Assembly: GCF_019456655.1 (NCBI RefSeq)
Contig: NZ_CP080332.1
Span: 3,782,001-3,846,000, forward strand
Length of the DNA stretch: 64,000 nucleotides
Direction of reading: 5' to 3'
From: Mycolicibacterium diernhoferi
GTDB taxonomy: Bacteria; Actinomycetota; Actinomycetes; Mycobacteriales; Mycobacteriaceae
Position numbers and translations under genes: made by a program. Shown here one piece after another: positions 40,137-48,244 of this stretch (position 1 is the stretch's first letter; each line of letters starts with the position of its first letter). Under the pieces are notes generated by a model. The model did no database searches. It had not been told where the DNA came from and saw nothing but the letters and a program-made list of their open reading frames with translations.

Positions 40137-40617
40137 GACCAAGCTGCACGTCACCTTCGTCTGCTCGGGCAACATCTGCCGGTCCCCGATGGCCGAGAAG
40201 ATGCTGGCCCACCAGATCCAGGAGCGCGGTCTGGCCGATCTGGTCCGGGTGACCAGCGCCGGCACCGGCGGCTGGCACGCCGGCGACGGCGCGGATCACC
40301 GCACCAACGCGGTGCTGCACGCACACGGCTACCCGAGCACACACCGCGCCGCTCAGTTGAACGACGACCACCTGGCCGCGGACATGGTCGTCGCCATGGG
40401 CCGCAACCATCAGCGCTTCCTTGCCGATATGGGCGTCCCGTCGGAGCGGCTGCGGATGATGCGGTCCTTCGACCCGCGCTCGGCCGCCTTCACCCTGGAC
40501 GTCGAGGACCCCTACTACGGCGGTCCGGAGGATTTCGAGGCGGTCTTCACCGTCATCGAGGCGTCGCTGCCCGGCCTGCACAACTGGATCGACGAGCGGC
40601 TGGGGCAGTTCCGATGA
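40129..40617 (+). CDS. ptpA: Low-molecular-weight protein tyrosine phosphatase PtpA
   Basis: 162 residues from GTG 40129. The P-loop CSGNICRS (Cys12, Arg18) near the N-terminus and the general acid Asp in DVEDPYYGG are intact. In pathogenic mycobacteria PtpA is secreted and dephosphorylates host targets; here the role is probably internal. It is coupled to ptkA by overlap at the start and to the SURF1 gene by ATGA at the end. Confidence 0.95.
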   Translation: MSETKLHVTFVCSGNICRSPMAEKMLAHQIQERGLADLVRVTSAGTGGWHAGDGADHRTNAVLHAHGYPSTHRAAQLNDDHLAADMVVAMGRNHQRFLADMGVPSERLRMMRSFDPRSAAFTLDVEDPYYGGPEDFEAVFTVIEASLPGLHNWIDERLGQFR

Positions 40618-41465
40618 AGCGTTGGGCGTTCCTGCTGCGGCCACAGTGGCTGGCGCTGTATGTCGTGGTGGCGGCCTTCGCCTGGCTGTGCTTCACGGTG
40701 CTGGCGCCGTGGCAGCTGGGCAAGAACACCACCACCTCCCGGGAGAACGCCCAGATCGCCAGCTCGCTCAACACCGAGCCGGTGGCGCTGACAACGTATC
40801 TGCCGGAGCAGGATTCCTCGGCGCACGAGCACCAGTGGCAGCGGGTCACGGCCACCGGCCGCTACCTGCCGGACAAGCAGGTGCTGGCCCGGCTCCGGTC
40901 GGTGGACGGCGGACCGGCCTACGAGGTCCTGGTGCCGTTCGATGTCGACGGCGGCCCGACCGTCCTGGTCAACCGGGGTTACGTCAAACCCGAGCAGGGC
41001 ACCGCGGTGCCCCCGATCGCCCCGGCCCCGACCGAGCCGGTCACCATCACCGCCCGACTGCGCGACGCCGAGGGCTTGTTCCCTGGTAAGGACCCGTTCG
41101 TCGCCGAGGGCGCCCAGCAGGTGTACACCATCAACCCGGGCCAGATATCCACACTCACCGGTGTCCCGTTGACCGGGTCCTACCTGCAGCTGGTCGAGAA
41201 TCAGCCCGGCGGCCTCGGGGTGATCCCGCTGCCCGTGCTCGATGCCGGCCCGTTCCTGTCCTACGGCATCCAGTGGATCGCGTTCGGCATCATCGCCCCG
41301 ATCGGGGTGGGGTATTTCGTGATGGCCGAGGTGAAGGTGCGGCGCCGGGAGAAGGCGCTCGCGAAGGCCCAGAACGCTGAGGCCGCCGATTCCGCCGAGT
41401 CCGCGAAACCGGCGCCGGTCAGCACCGAGCAGAAGCTGGCCGACCGGTACGGCAAGCGGCGCTGA
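40614..41465 (+). CDS. SURF1 family cytochrome oxidase biogenesis protein
   Basis: 283 residues. Two membrane segments bracket an extracytoplasmic domain, the SURF1 layout: LALYVVVAAFAWLCFTVLAPWQL near the start and IQWIAFGIIAPIGVGYFVM near residue 225-243. LVNRGYVKPEQG and LVENQPGGLGV are family-like. SURF1 assists haem insertion into cytochrome c oxidase. A charged Ala-rich C-terminal tail follows. Its last 47 bases overlap the convergent cobD gene. Confidence 0.93.
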   Translation: MKRWAFLLRPQWLALYVVVAAFAWLCFTVLAPWQLGKNTTTSRENAQIASSLNTEPVALTTYLPEQDSSAHEHQWQRVTATGRYLPDKQVLARLRSVDGGPAYEVLVPFDVDGGPTVLVNRGYVKPEQGTAVPPIAPAPTEPVTITARLRDAEGLFPGKDPFVAEGAQQVYTINPGQISTLTGVPLTGSYLQLVENQPGGLGVIPLPVLDAGPFLSYGIQWIAFGIIAPIGVGYFVMAEVKVRRREKALAKAQNAEAADSAESAKPAPVSTEQKLADRYGKRR

Positions 41466-42381
41466 CGGTCACCGCGAGCACCGCCGCACCCGCCTGCACC
41501 GCCCGCGACAGCCGCACCCCGCGTCGCAGATCCGCAGCCCCCGGTGCCGGACCGTCGCCCAGCGTCGGCCGTATCTCCAAGCGGTGCGCGTACTGGGTCG
41601 GGCCGCCCAGGCGCACGCCGAGCGCGCCGGCGAACGAGGCTTCGGCCACGCCCGCATTGGGGCTGGGATGCTTGCTCGCGTCGCGGCGCCAAGCCCGCCA
41701 GGCCGCGCCCGGCGCACCGCTGCACGCGAGCACGATCAGCCCGGTCGCGCGGGCCCCCAGGTAGTTCACCACGTCGTCGAATCGTGCTGCAGCCCAGCCG
41801 AACTGCAGATACTTCGGGGATTTGTGCCCGATCATCGCGTCGAGGGTGTTCGCTCCCCGGTACACCAGCAGCCCGGGCACACCGGCCACCGCGCCCCACA
41901 GGATCGGCGCGACCTGCGCGTCGGAGGTGTTCTCGGCGACCGACTCCAGCGCGGCCCGGGCCAACCCCTCGGCGTCCAGCGCGGCCGGGTCACGCCCGCA
42001 CAGCGACGGCAGCAGCGCCCGCGCCCCGTCGATGTCCTGGCTTTCCAGCGAGCCCGCCAGCTGGGCACCGGTGCGGGCCAACGATGTTCCGCCGAGCACC
42101 ACGTAGGTGGCCACCGCGGTGGTCGCGGCCGTCCAGACCGGTCCGCGGCGCCGAGCGGCGCGTTCGACCGCCACCCCGAGCGCACCCAGCCCGCCCAGCA
42201 GCACCGCGGTGTGCACGGCCCCGGCGGCCCGGTTGTCGGCGTAGCTGCGGCGTTCCAGTGCGGCGGCGACGGTGCCGAACGCGGCCACCGGGTGACCGCG
42301 TTGCGGGTCTGCCAGGCACACGTCGGCCAGGTAACCGGCCGCCAGGCCGACGGCTCGGGCTGAGGTTCTGCGCGCAAACAC
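41419..42381 (-). CDS. cobD: Adenosylcobinamide-phosphate synthase CobD/CbiB
   Basis: 320 residues from GTG 42381. This membrane enzyme joins the aminopropanol arm to adenosylcobyric acid in cobalamin synthesis. Motifs include ADPQRGHPVAAFG, ALESVAENTSDAQVAPILWG, YRGANTLDAMIGHKSPKY and KHPSPNAGVAEASFAGAL, with several hydrophobic segments. Together with the cobC-like gene and the riboswitch at 43.6 kb it indicates B12 synthesis or salvage. It overlaps SURF1 tail to tail. Confidence 0.95.
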   Translation of the reverse strand: MFARRTSARAVGLAAGYLADVCLADPQRGHPVAAFGTVAAALERRSYADNRAAGAVHTAVLLGGLGALGVAVERAARRRGPVWTAATTAVATYVVLGGTSLARTGAQLAGSLESQDIDGARALLPSLCGRDPAALDAEGLARAALESVAENTSDAQVAPILWGAVAGVPGLLVYRGANTLDAMIGHKSPKYLQFGWAAARFDDVVNYLGARATGLIVLACSGAPGAAWRAWRRDASKHPSPNAGVAEASFAGALGVRLGGPTQYAHRLEIRPTLGDGPAPGAADLRRGVRLSRAVQAGAAVLAVTVSAACRTGRPASARC

Positions 42382-42417
42382 GTCGGCAGCGTCTCACAAG
42401 GTGGTGTACTCGACTCC

Positions 42418-42459
42418 ATGAGGCTGGGTCTGCCGCGGCGCGGCAAGCGGGTGGTGTGA
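42418..42459 (+). CDS. Possible 13-codon leader peptide
   Basis: An ATG followed by MRLGLPRRGKRVV and a stop lies between the divergent cobD and the VOC gene, 29 bases upstream of the VOC start. It is very basic. Such short frames arise by chance, and conservation has not been tested. It could be a leaderless small ORF. Confidence 0.2.
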   Translation: MRLGLPRRGKRVV

Positions 42460-42488
42460 AACCCGACGGTTCGGGTGAGGAGAGTTCC

Positions 42489-42914
42489 ATGGCTGGTTCG
42501 GGGATGGTCATCTCAGCGCTCGACCATGTGGCCGTCACGGTCAGCGATATCGGAGTGAGCGGACCCTGGTACCGCGCGCTGATCGGCGCCGACCCGGTGC
42601 TCGACGAGCACACCGACGGTGGGTTCCGCCACCTGGTGTGGGCCTTCGGGAACGGCACGCTGTTCGGCATCCACGAGCACGACCGCGATATTTCCCCGGG
42701 CGACTTCACCGAATTTCGGGCCGGCTTGGACCACGTCGGGTTCGGCGTCGCGTCCCGCGCGGACCTACAGGATTGGGTCGCCCGGCTCGATGAGCTGAAC
42801 ATCGCGCACGGCGGCGTCGTGGAGGCGCCTTACGGGTCCGGGCTGAGTTTCCGGGACCCGGACGGCATCGCGTTGGAGTTCTTCGCCCCGCCCGGCCAGA
42901 TCCCGCCTGAGTAA
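42489..42914 (+). CDS. VOC family protein
   Basis: 141 residues from ATG 42489, with GAGGAG upstream as ribosome binding site. The VOC fold is shown by ISALDHVAVTVSDIGVSGPWY at the start, GLDHVGFGVASRADLQDWV mid-way and LSFRDPDGIALEFFAPP at the end. His residues of both HVxxxV motifs and the final Glu are the usual metal ligands and are present, so a metal-dependent lyase, isomerase or dioxygenase is likely. The substrate is unknown. Confidence 0.88.
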   Translation: MAGSGMVISALDHVAVTVSDIGVSGPWYRALIGADPVLDEHTDGGFRHLVWAFGNGTLFGIHEHDRDISPGDFTEFRAGLDHVGFGVASRADLQDWVARLDELNIAHGGVVEAPYGSGLSFRDPDGIALEFFAPPGQIPPE

Positions 42915-42943
42915 ACCTCGCGACAGTGGGTACCTCCTGAGGC

Positions 42944-43570
42944 ATGTTGACGAAGATCGCAGGCACCGCCGTCCAAATCGCCGAAGGGATCGGAGGCATC
43001 GTCGGTATCCGGATCGGTACCGAAGAGCCGTTCTACCTCAGCGAGGACCGCCTCGGCGACATCGAGATCCGGAGGTACGGGCCGCGCATCGCGGCGCAGA
43101 CCCGGGTCTCCGGGGACGGCAACGACGCCCGCAGTGAGGGGTTCCGGCGGCTGGCCGGCTACATCTTCGGAGGCAACCACCGCAACGAGAAGATCGCGAT
43201 GACGGCCCCGGTCGCCCAGCAGGGCGACAAGATCGCCATGACCGCCCCGGTGGCGCAGAGCACCCACGGGGACACCGGAGACTCCGTCATCCGCTTCTAC
43301 ATGCCGTCCAAATGGTCGATGGACACCCTGCCCGAACCCGACGATGCGACCGTCACGGTGGTACAGGTGCCCGCCGAAAGGTTCGCCGTGCTGCAGTTCA
43401 CCGGTGACCGCAGCCCCACGGCCGTCACGCAGAAGTCCGCGGAATTACTGAAGGCACTGCACGGCAGCGAATATCACCCCGACGGTGAGCCGGTGGCCTG
43501 GTTCTACGATCCGCCGTGGACGTTGCCGTTCCGGCGGCGCAACGAGGTTGCTGTGCCGCTGGCGGGATGA
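42944..43570 (+). CDS. SOUL-family haem-binding protein
   Basis: 208 residues. It has the SOUL/HBP pattern: EPFYLSEDRLGDIEIRRYGP near residue 27-46, FRRLAGYIFGGNHRNEKIAMTAPV and VIRFYMPSKWSMDTLPEP. KIAMTAPVAQ occurs twice with a short spacer, a common arrangement in the family. It ends WFYDPPWTLPFRRRNEV. SOUL proteins bind haem or related tetrapyrroles. A B12 riboswitch begins almost at its stop, but it lies upstream of the riboswitch and so is not controlled by it. Confidence 0.9.
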   Translation: MLTKIAGTAVQIAEGIGGIVGIRIGTEEPFYLSEDRLGDIEIRRYGPRIAAQTRVSGDGNDARSEGFRRLAGYIFGGNHRNEKIAMTAPVAQQGDKIAMTAPVAQSTHGDTGDSVIRFYMPSKWSMDTLPEPDDATVTVVQVPAERFAVLQFTGDRSPTAVTQKSAELLKALHGSEYHPDGEPVAWFYDPPWTLPFRRRNEVAVPLAG

Positions 43571-43574
43571 CTCG

Positions 43575-43735
43575 GGCTGTTACAGTCCAGCCGTCCATGT
43601 GAGACAGGATGAGGAAGTCCGGTGTGATTCCGGCGCGGTACCGCCACTGTGAACGCAGCCCCTCGGGTGCTCGTGAGCCAGACCTTCGCCTCGTCTTGAG
43701 TTTTCCTGCCGGGGCGGAACTCCCCGAGAAGGGTT
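43575..43735 (+). promoter_or_regulatory. Cobalamin riboswitch
   Basis: Conserved core elements of an adenosylcobalamin-type riboswitch occur in order: GGAAGTCCGGTG (43613-43624), a GATTCCGGCGCGGTACC stretch leading to GCCACTG (43643-43649), and the B12-box core GAGCCAGACC (43675-43684). A CGGGG...CCCCG hairpin at about 43710-43726 follows, then AGAAGGG ahead of ATG 43744. That hairpin or the B12 box could sequester the ribosome site, so translational control is likely. Outer limits are approximate. Confidence 0.9.
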
Positions 43736-43743
43736 GATGCGCC

Positions 43744-44379
43744 ATGCACCAACTGGTCCTGGTCGGTATGGGTGCCGACAGTCCAGCACGCGGAACGGAT
43801 CTGACGATCCTCGCCGAACAGGTCGGAGCCCGGCTCGCTTATCTGCAGATCGGCACCCCGACGCTGCATCAGGTGCTCGACGAGATCGCGGCCGACAGGC
43901 CACAGGATGAGGTGCGCCTGATCGCGGTGCCGAGTGCGGGCGCTCCCGCACCCGCTCGCTCGTGGTTACGCCGGGTGGCTGCCGACTGGACGCGGCGTCA
44001 CCCCGACATCCTGGACCTGCGGGTCGCCGAGCGGCCGGTCACCGGCCAGGAGGCCGGCCTGTCCTCGCCCGCGTGGGAGGCGATCCCCCGGCACGGACGC
44101 CACGTGCTGGTGTGCCGGGGCCCGCGGTGCACCGCCAAGGGCGCCGCGGACGTCGCGATCGCCGTCGACGAATCGCTGCGCGCACACGCCCTCGACGAGG
44201 ATCAGGTGCTGGTCACCCAGACCGGATGTCTGTTCCCGTGCAACCACGGCCCGGTCCTGGTGGTGCACCCCGAGGATCGGTGGTTGGGGCGCGTCACCAC
44301 GGACCAGGTCCGGGCTCTGGTCGCCGAGTGGGTCGAGGACCCCCGTACCGGTGTCGAACGGGTCGTGACGAGCGTCTAG
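43744..44379 (+). CDS. CbiX-like domain + [2Fe-2S] thioredoxin-like ferredoxin protein under B12 riboswitch
   Basis: 211 residues. The N-terminal half (LVLVGMGADSPARGTDLTIL, AYLQIGTPTLHQVLDEIA) resembles a sirohydrochlorin chelatase (CbiX) half domain. The C-terminal half is a thioredoxin-like ferredoxin: VLVCRGPRCTAKGAADV and TQTGCLFPCNHGPVLVV give four cysteines in C-x4-C and C-x3-C pairs. A cobalamin riboswitch sits directly upstream, so it belongs to cobalt handling or B12 synthesis. It might be a cobalt chelatase or a redox partner in corrin formation. Which of these cannot be told. Confidence 0.82.
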   Translation: MHQLVLVGMGADSPARGTDLTILAEQVGARLAYLQIGTPTLHQVLDEIAADRPQDEVRLIAVPSAGAPAPARSWLRRVAADWTRRHPDILDLRVAERPVTGQEAGLSSPAWEAIPRHGRHVLVCRGPRCTAKGAADVAIAVDESLRAHALDEDQVLVTQTGCLFPCNHGPVLVVHPEDRWLGRVTTDQVRALVAEWVEDPRTGVERVVTSV

Positions 44380-45318
44380 CGCACCGGCGGCGTCGGCCTC
44401 CTCGTCCCGGCGGGGTGCAACCCACGGCAGCATCGCGCACGCCGCGAGGATCACCGCGACACCGGCCCACTGCGTCGGTGTCAGCCGTTCGTGCAGCAGT
44501 ACCGCGGCCGCCAGCACCCCGACCACGGGTTCCAGGGTGCCCAGGATGCTCACCGGCACCGAGCCCAGGGTGCGCACCGCGTAGAGCGCACCGCACAGCC
44601 CGATCGGCAACAGCACCAGACCCTGCAGCGCCGCCACCTGCCAGGCACTGGGCGAGATGGCGAAGCTCTGCCCGGTCACCAGTGCGACGATGCCGACGGT
44701 CGCGGTGGCGCCCACGGTGACCATCAGCGTCGACAGCACGGTGCCCACCCGATGAACCCACCGCTCGCTGGCCACCAGATAGACCGCATAACCCGCCGCG
44801 CTGAGCAGTGCGCACCCGATGGCGGTGGCCGGTGCGGTGGCCCCGGTGGTCAGGGTCACCAGGACCAGACCGGCCAGGATCACCCCCACCAGCGCGCACG
44901 AGGGCCCGGACACCGGGGCCCGGTTGCGCAGGGCCACCAGCAGGATCACCACGATCGGGTAGACGTGGACCAGCACGACCGATAGCTGTGCACCGCCCTG
45001 CTCGATCGCCGCGAAGTAGGCCAGGACCTGGAGCCCGAACATCGGCCCGCACAAGCAGATCAGACCCACGGCCGCGCCGATCGGTACCCGCCGGAACCGG
45101 CGCATGAAGACGCACAACAATCCGATCGCGGTGAGTGCGAACAGACCGCGCACCGTGAGCAGCACTGCCGGGCCGGTACCGCCGCTGAAGCCGAACACCG
45201 CGGCCACCGGGGTGAGCCCGTACGCCACGCCGGAGGCCGCGCCGGCCGTCCATGCCCGGCCGCGGGTCGGGGCCCGGAAGTCGGTGGGCCGAATGTGGGC
45301 GTGCTCGGCCGTCACCAC
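43966..45318 (-). CDS. EamA (DMT superfamily) transporter with C-terminal readthrough
   Basis: A drug/metabolite transporter with about ten hydrophobic segments in two EamA repeats: VLLTVRGLFALTAIGLLCVF, LSVVLVHVYPIVVILLVAL, then VPVSILGTLEPVVGVLAAAVLL and GVAVILAACAMLPWVAP. GTG 45318 (or 45315) follows a good AAGGAG. The expected end after the last helix is near 44380, about 310 residues. The frame has no stop there and runs on for about 138 residues, antisense to the riboswitch-controlled gene. That tail has no recognisable domain. Either the stop was lost or the tail is tolerated. Confidence 0.85.
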   Translation of the reverse strand: MVTAEHAHIRPTDFRAPTRGRAWTAGAASGVAYGLTPVAAVFGFSGGTGPAVLLTVRGLFALTAIGLLCVFMRRFRRVPIGAAVGLICLCGPMFGLQVLAYFAAIEQGGAQLSVVLVHVYPIVVILLVALRNRAPVSGPSCALVGVILAGLVLVTLTTGATAPATAIGCALLSAAGYAVYLVASERWVHRVGTVLSTLMVTVGATATVGIVALVTGQSFAISPSAWQVAALQGLVLLPIGLCGALYAVRTLGSVPVSILGTLEPVVGVLAAAVLLHERLTPTQWAGVAVILAACAMLPWVAPRRDEEADAAGALDARHDPFDTGTGVLDPLGDQSPDLVRGDAPQPPILGVHHQDRAVVAREQTSGLGDQHLILVEGVCAQRFVDGDRDVRGALGGAPRAPAHQHVASVPGDRLPRGRGQAGLLAGDRPLGDPQVQDVGVTPRPVGSHPA

Positions 45319-45535
45319 AGCTCCTTGTTCGATCGGATCGGTCCGACGGCGCCGCCGTCGAGGGGGTGTGCAGGTGCGGGAACTCGGTCCCGCTGGGACA
45401 CCCCACCTCGTATCCACGCCGGGTGAAGTCGTTCGTGCGCCGGTACAGCCTAGACCGAGCGGTCAGCAGGCGGTGACCGCGGCCGCCGCACCCTGCACGA
45501 TCAGCAGGATCGATCGTGGATCAGGTTGCCGTGCA

Positions 45536-46561
45536 TCAGTATCCGGCGGCGTGGTCGTAGAGGTTGCGCAGCGGGCGCCCGTCGAGGAATCGACGCAGAT
45601 TGTCGATGAAGATGTCGACGATCTTCGCGTTCTCCGAGGGCGCATTGGCCGCCGCATGTGGGCTCAGGATCACAGAGTCCAGGGCCCACAGCGGAGATTC
45701 GGGCGGCAGCGGTTCGATGCGGGTGACATCCAGCACGGCACCACTCAACGTCCCCCGCTGCAGGGCATCGGCGAGTGCATTCTCGTCGATGGTCGCTCCC
45801 CTACCGACGTTCACCACGATGGCCCCGTCGGGAAGCGCGGCGAGCTGCCGGGCGCCGATCATCGCCTCGGTCTCGTCGGTGATCGGCGCGGCGATCACCA
45901 GGATGTCGGCGGACGGAAGGTGCGCGGGCAGGTTGTCCCGGCTCAACGACGCGGAGAACGGAGCACCGAGGTCGCGGGGCCGGCGCACGACACCACTACT
46001 GGTGACCCCGAAGACGGCCAGCAGTTCGGCGATCCGGGTGCCGATCCGCCCGGCTCCCACGATGACGGCATGCCGGCCGGCCAGTTCGGTCACCCCGCCC
46101 GGACGCCACAACTTGTTCCTGCGATCGGCGGCCAGACCGGGCAGATCGCGGGCGAAATAGAGGATCCCGGCGAGCGCGAACTCGGCCAGCGGGTCGGCGT
46201 GCACGCCGGAGGCCGTGGTGACGGTGAGTTCGGTGTGCCGCAGCCCCAGCGTCGCCATCCGGGTTCCCACTCCGGCCGACGTGGCCTGGACCCACCGCAG
46301 CCGCGGCGACTGCGTCAACGTCTCGGCCGGGCGGCGCCAGTCGAAGTCGAACATCACGTCGGCGGCCGCCAGCAATCGCGTCCACCGGTCGTCCTGCTCG
46401 GCGCTCAATGACCTCGCGGTGCCGACGTGGTCGGCCGGCCAGCGCGGTTCGGGCAGCAGCTCGGGGTGGTAGTGCACCCGCAGCCGCTGGTCCGTCGCGG
46501 CGATCCGCTCGACGAGGTCGGGGGGCAGGTAGGACGCGATGACGACGTCGACCGAGTTCAT
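45536..46561 (-). CDS. D-isomer-specific 2-hydroxyacid dehydrogenase family protein
   Basis: 341 residues. The NAD-binding Rossmann motif is VIVGAGRIGTRIAELLAVFG. The catalytic Arg region is VNVGRGATIDENALADAL, the Glu lies in DVTRIEPLPPESPLW and the His in ILSPHAAANAP. The substrate is not predictable; glyoxylate/hydroxypyruvate reductase-like enzymes are closest in outline. It lies at the edge of an accessory stretch reaching to tRNA-Val. ATG 46561 is used. Confidence 0.9.
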   Translation of the reverse strand: MNSVDVVIASYLPPDLVERIAATDQRLRVHYHPELLPEPRWPADHVGTARSLSAEQDDRWTRLLAAADVMFDFDWRRPAETLTQSPRLRWVQATSAGVGTRMATLGLRHTELTVTTASGVHADPLAEFALAGILYFARDLPGLAADRRNKLWRPGGVTELAGRHAVIVGAGRIGTRIAELLAVFGVTSSGVVRRPRDLGAPFSASLSRDNLPAHLPSADILVIAAPITDETEAMIGARQLAALPDGAIVVNVGRGATIDENALADALQRGTLSGAVLDVTRIEPLPPESPLWALDSVILSPHAAANAPSENAKIVDIFIDNLRRFLDGRPLRNLYDHAAGY

Positions 46562-46612
46562 GACATCAGTAGATACCAGAACCGGATCGGCGCCCTGTCC
46601 CGGCCCGAACGG

Positions 46613-46885
46613 TCAGTACATGTATTCGGCCGGGCAGGACAGGTCCACATAGACCGTCGAGCCGGGACTGGTGCTGAACGGGCCGCGCACCGCCTCCACC
46701 GAACAGTTGGACAGCGGCCCGGCGCGGGTCCCGTTCACCTGCACGTTGTATCCCTGGGCCCGCAGGCCGTCGATGGTCTCGGCCACAGATGCCGTTGCCG
46801 ACGGTGCCGCCGAGGCGGCCGGCGCCGCGGCGAAGACCGCCGCCAACGCGATCGAGCCGACCGCGGCATGCAGAATCGTGTGCAT
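46613..46885 (-). CDS. Small secreted protein of unknown function
   Basis: 90 residues from ATG 46885. A clear signal peptide (MHTILHAAVGSIALAAVFAA, cleavage near ASAAP) is followed by about 62 mature residues with SVAETIDGLRAQGYNVQVNG and two cysteines (LSNCSVE, DLSCPAEY) that could form a disulfide. It resembles small exported proteins common in mycobacteria, none with a known role that I can name. AAGGGGACGACG lies upstream. Confidence 0.8.
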   Translation of the reverse strand: MHTILHAAVGSIALAAVFAAAPAASAAPSATASVAETIDGLRAQGYNVQVNGTRAGPLSNCSVEAVRGPFSTSPGSTVYVDLSCPAEYMY

Positions 46886-46993
46886 CGTCGTCCCCTTCCT
46901 GAAAGTGCGAATGTGTCTACTGCGAACGCTTTTCACGTGCACATTCAGCATCGAACGTCGGCGGGATCGAATCCATGCGGTAAGCCCGAGACA

Positions 46994-47536
46994 TCACCGG
47001 GGGTTAACCGCAGTGGACCCGCGGGGGTTCTCTGCGGACCGGCTCTCCGGGTCCACCCGTCGTGCGACGAAATCAGCGGCCCGGTCCACCATTCCGTTGA
47101 GGGCGTAACTGCTGTGTGCTGCGCGGTCGAAACCGCCGGGTTGGCAGATCGGGTCGCCCGGAGCACAGAGATCGAGGGACTTCACGACGTACGGTGCGCC
47201 GAGTGCCAACGGTGGGGCTCCCCGGTGCATGTAGCGGGTCGCGTCGGCAACGCCGTCTGCAGCGCGACCGAAGTCCAACGACGCCGGGTATTCCACCGCG
47301 TACGACCCAACGGTCCGTCCCGGAAGTCGCGACCGCAGAGAGGATGCCAACGCCTCGCCGAAGCGGCCCAGGCCCGCAGGTTCGAACGTCCCTCGCGCGA
47401 AGACAAGCTCGACATCCGGGCAGCCGGTCGGGGCGCCGTTGGCAACGGCCGGCGACAGAAATGGCGGCGCGGCAAGTGATGTCATCGCAACGACGACGCC
47501 TACTGTGTGCAACGCGGCGTGATACCTGCGGACCAT
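46994..47536 (-). CDS. Cutinase-family protein lacking the nucleophile region (probable decayed gene)
   Basis: 180 residues from ATG 47536. A signal peptide precedes GCPDVELVFARGTFEPAGLG, the cutinase N-terminal motif. VEYPASLDFGRAADGVADATRYMH follows, then the frame jumps to APYVVKSLDLCAPGDPICQPGG and AAHSSYALNGM. The stretch that should carry the GYSQG nucleophile serine, about 45 residues, is absent. The Asp (GDPIC) and His (AHSSY) of the triad remain. The reading frame is kept, so a protein may be made, but it cannot be a normal cutinase. Cutinases usually have 200-230 residues. Confidence 0.75.
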   Translation of the reverse strand: MVRRYHAALHTVGVVVAMTSLAAPPFLSPAVANGAPTGCPDVELVFARGTFEPAGLGRFGEALASSLRSRLPGRTVGSYAVEYPASLDFGRAADGVADATRYMHRGAPPLALGAPYVVKSLDLCAPGDPICQPGGFDRAAHSSYALNGMVDRAADFVARRVDPESRSAENPRGSTAVNPR

Positions 47537-47684
47537 GGTTCTTCCTCCTCGTGGACGCATCCGGCGAAGCCACCGCATGGTTCGACCGGCCTGACGGTTC
47601 CGGTTCGGCCTGGTGCCGCGCAGTGCTACTCGATGAACCACCGCGGCCGTGTCGAAAAATTCCATCCTCGGCCGGCGTCGACGA

Positions 47685-48210
47685 TCAGTCCCGGCCGGCG
47701 AGTACCAGTTTCTCGGCCAGAAGCTTGGGGTTCGTGAAGAGCACTTCGTGCGAGCCATCGAGTGTCACCAGCCTGAAGACACCCAACCGGCGGGCGTGAG
47801 CCAGATAACCGCATTCAGGATCCCCGGGCGGCAGACCCGAGTCGTCGTTACACAGCACGTACCTGCGCGGCACATCGATCAGTGCGTAAAAGGCTTTCAT
47901 GTCCAGCTTTTCGGCCATTCCAGAACACCAGTCGCCTCACGAGGTGTGGCATCTGCGCTGCCAGCCGGGCAATCACGCTTCCAGCGAAGCTGTGGCCGAC
48001 GAGAACGAAGTCGCCAAGTCCGTGTTCGGTGACGTAGTCAGCTACCGAGGCAACACAGTCATCGTGAGTGACATCGCGATCGGCGCCGGGGCCATGCCCT
48101 GCCATCGTCGGGTGGTGGACTTCGTGGCCCAGGGCGCGAAGTTCGTCCGCGACATCTGTCCAGGCAGCTCCGTCGTGCCAGGAGCCGTGGACAAGAACAT
48201 AGGTCGACAT
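47685..48210 (-). pseudogene. Alpha/beta-hydrolase, internal deletion with frameshift
   Basis: The first part (ATG 48210 to about 47918) encodes YVLVHGSWHDGAAWTDVADEL and the nucleophile motif LVGHSFAGS, ending at LVRRLVFWN. At about 47917 the homology moves to another frame, which encodes MKAFYALIDVPRRYVLCNDD and the catalytic His in VTLDGSHEVLFTNP, ending at 47685. The lid region of roughly 60-90 residues is missing. A deletion that changed frame explains both facts. It is the second damaged hydrolase in this stretch. Confidence 0.82.
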
Positions 48211-48244
48211 CACAAGTGCTTTCTGTCAGAGACGATTTCGGGAG

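Noticed and set aside
43140..43260. Duplicated KIAMTAPVAQ in the SOUL protein, considered as a recent duplication
   Set aside because: A double motif of this kind is usual in bacterial SOUL-family proteins.
44294..45406. Alternative minus-strand frame over the EamA gene
   Set aside because: It lacks membrane segments and is Arg/Gly/His-rich, while the chosen frame shows ten helices.
45319..45535. Intergenic stretch with a GCGGGA/TCCCGC hairpin, considered as a second riboswitch or attenuator
   Set aside because: No conserved riboswitch core was found. The hairpin is short and could be chance in GC-rich DNA.
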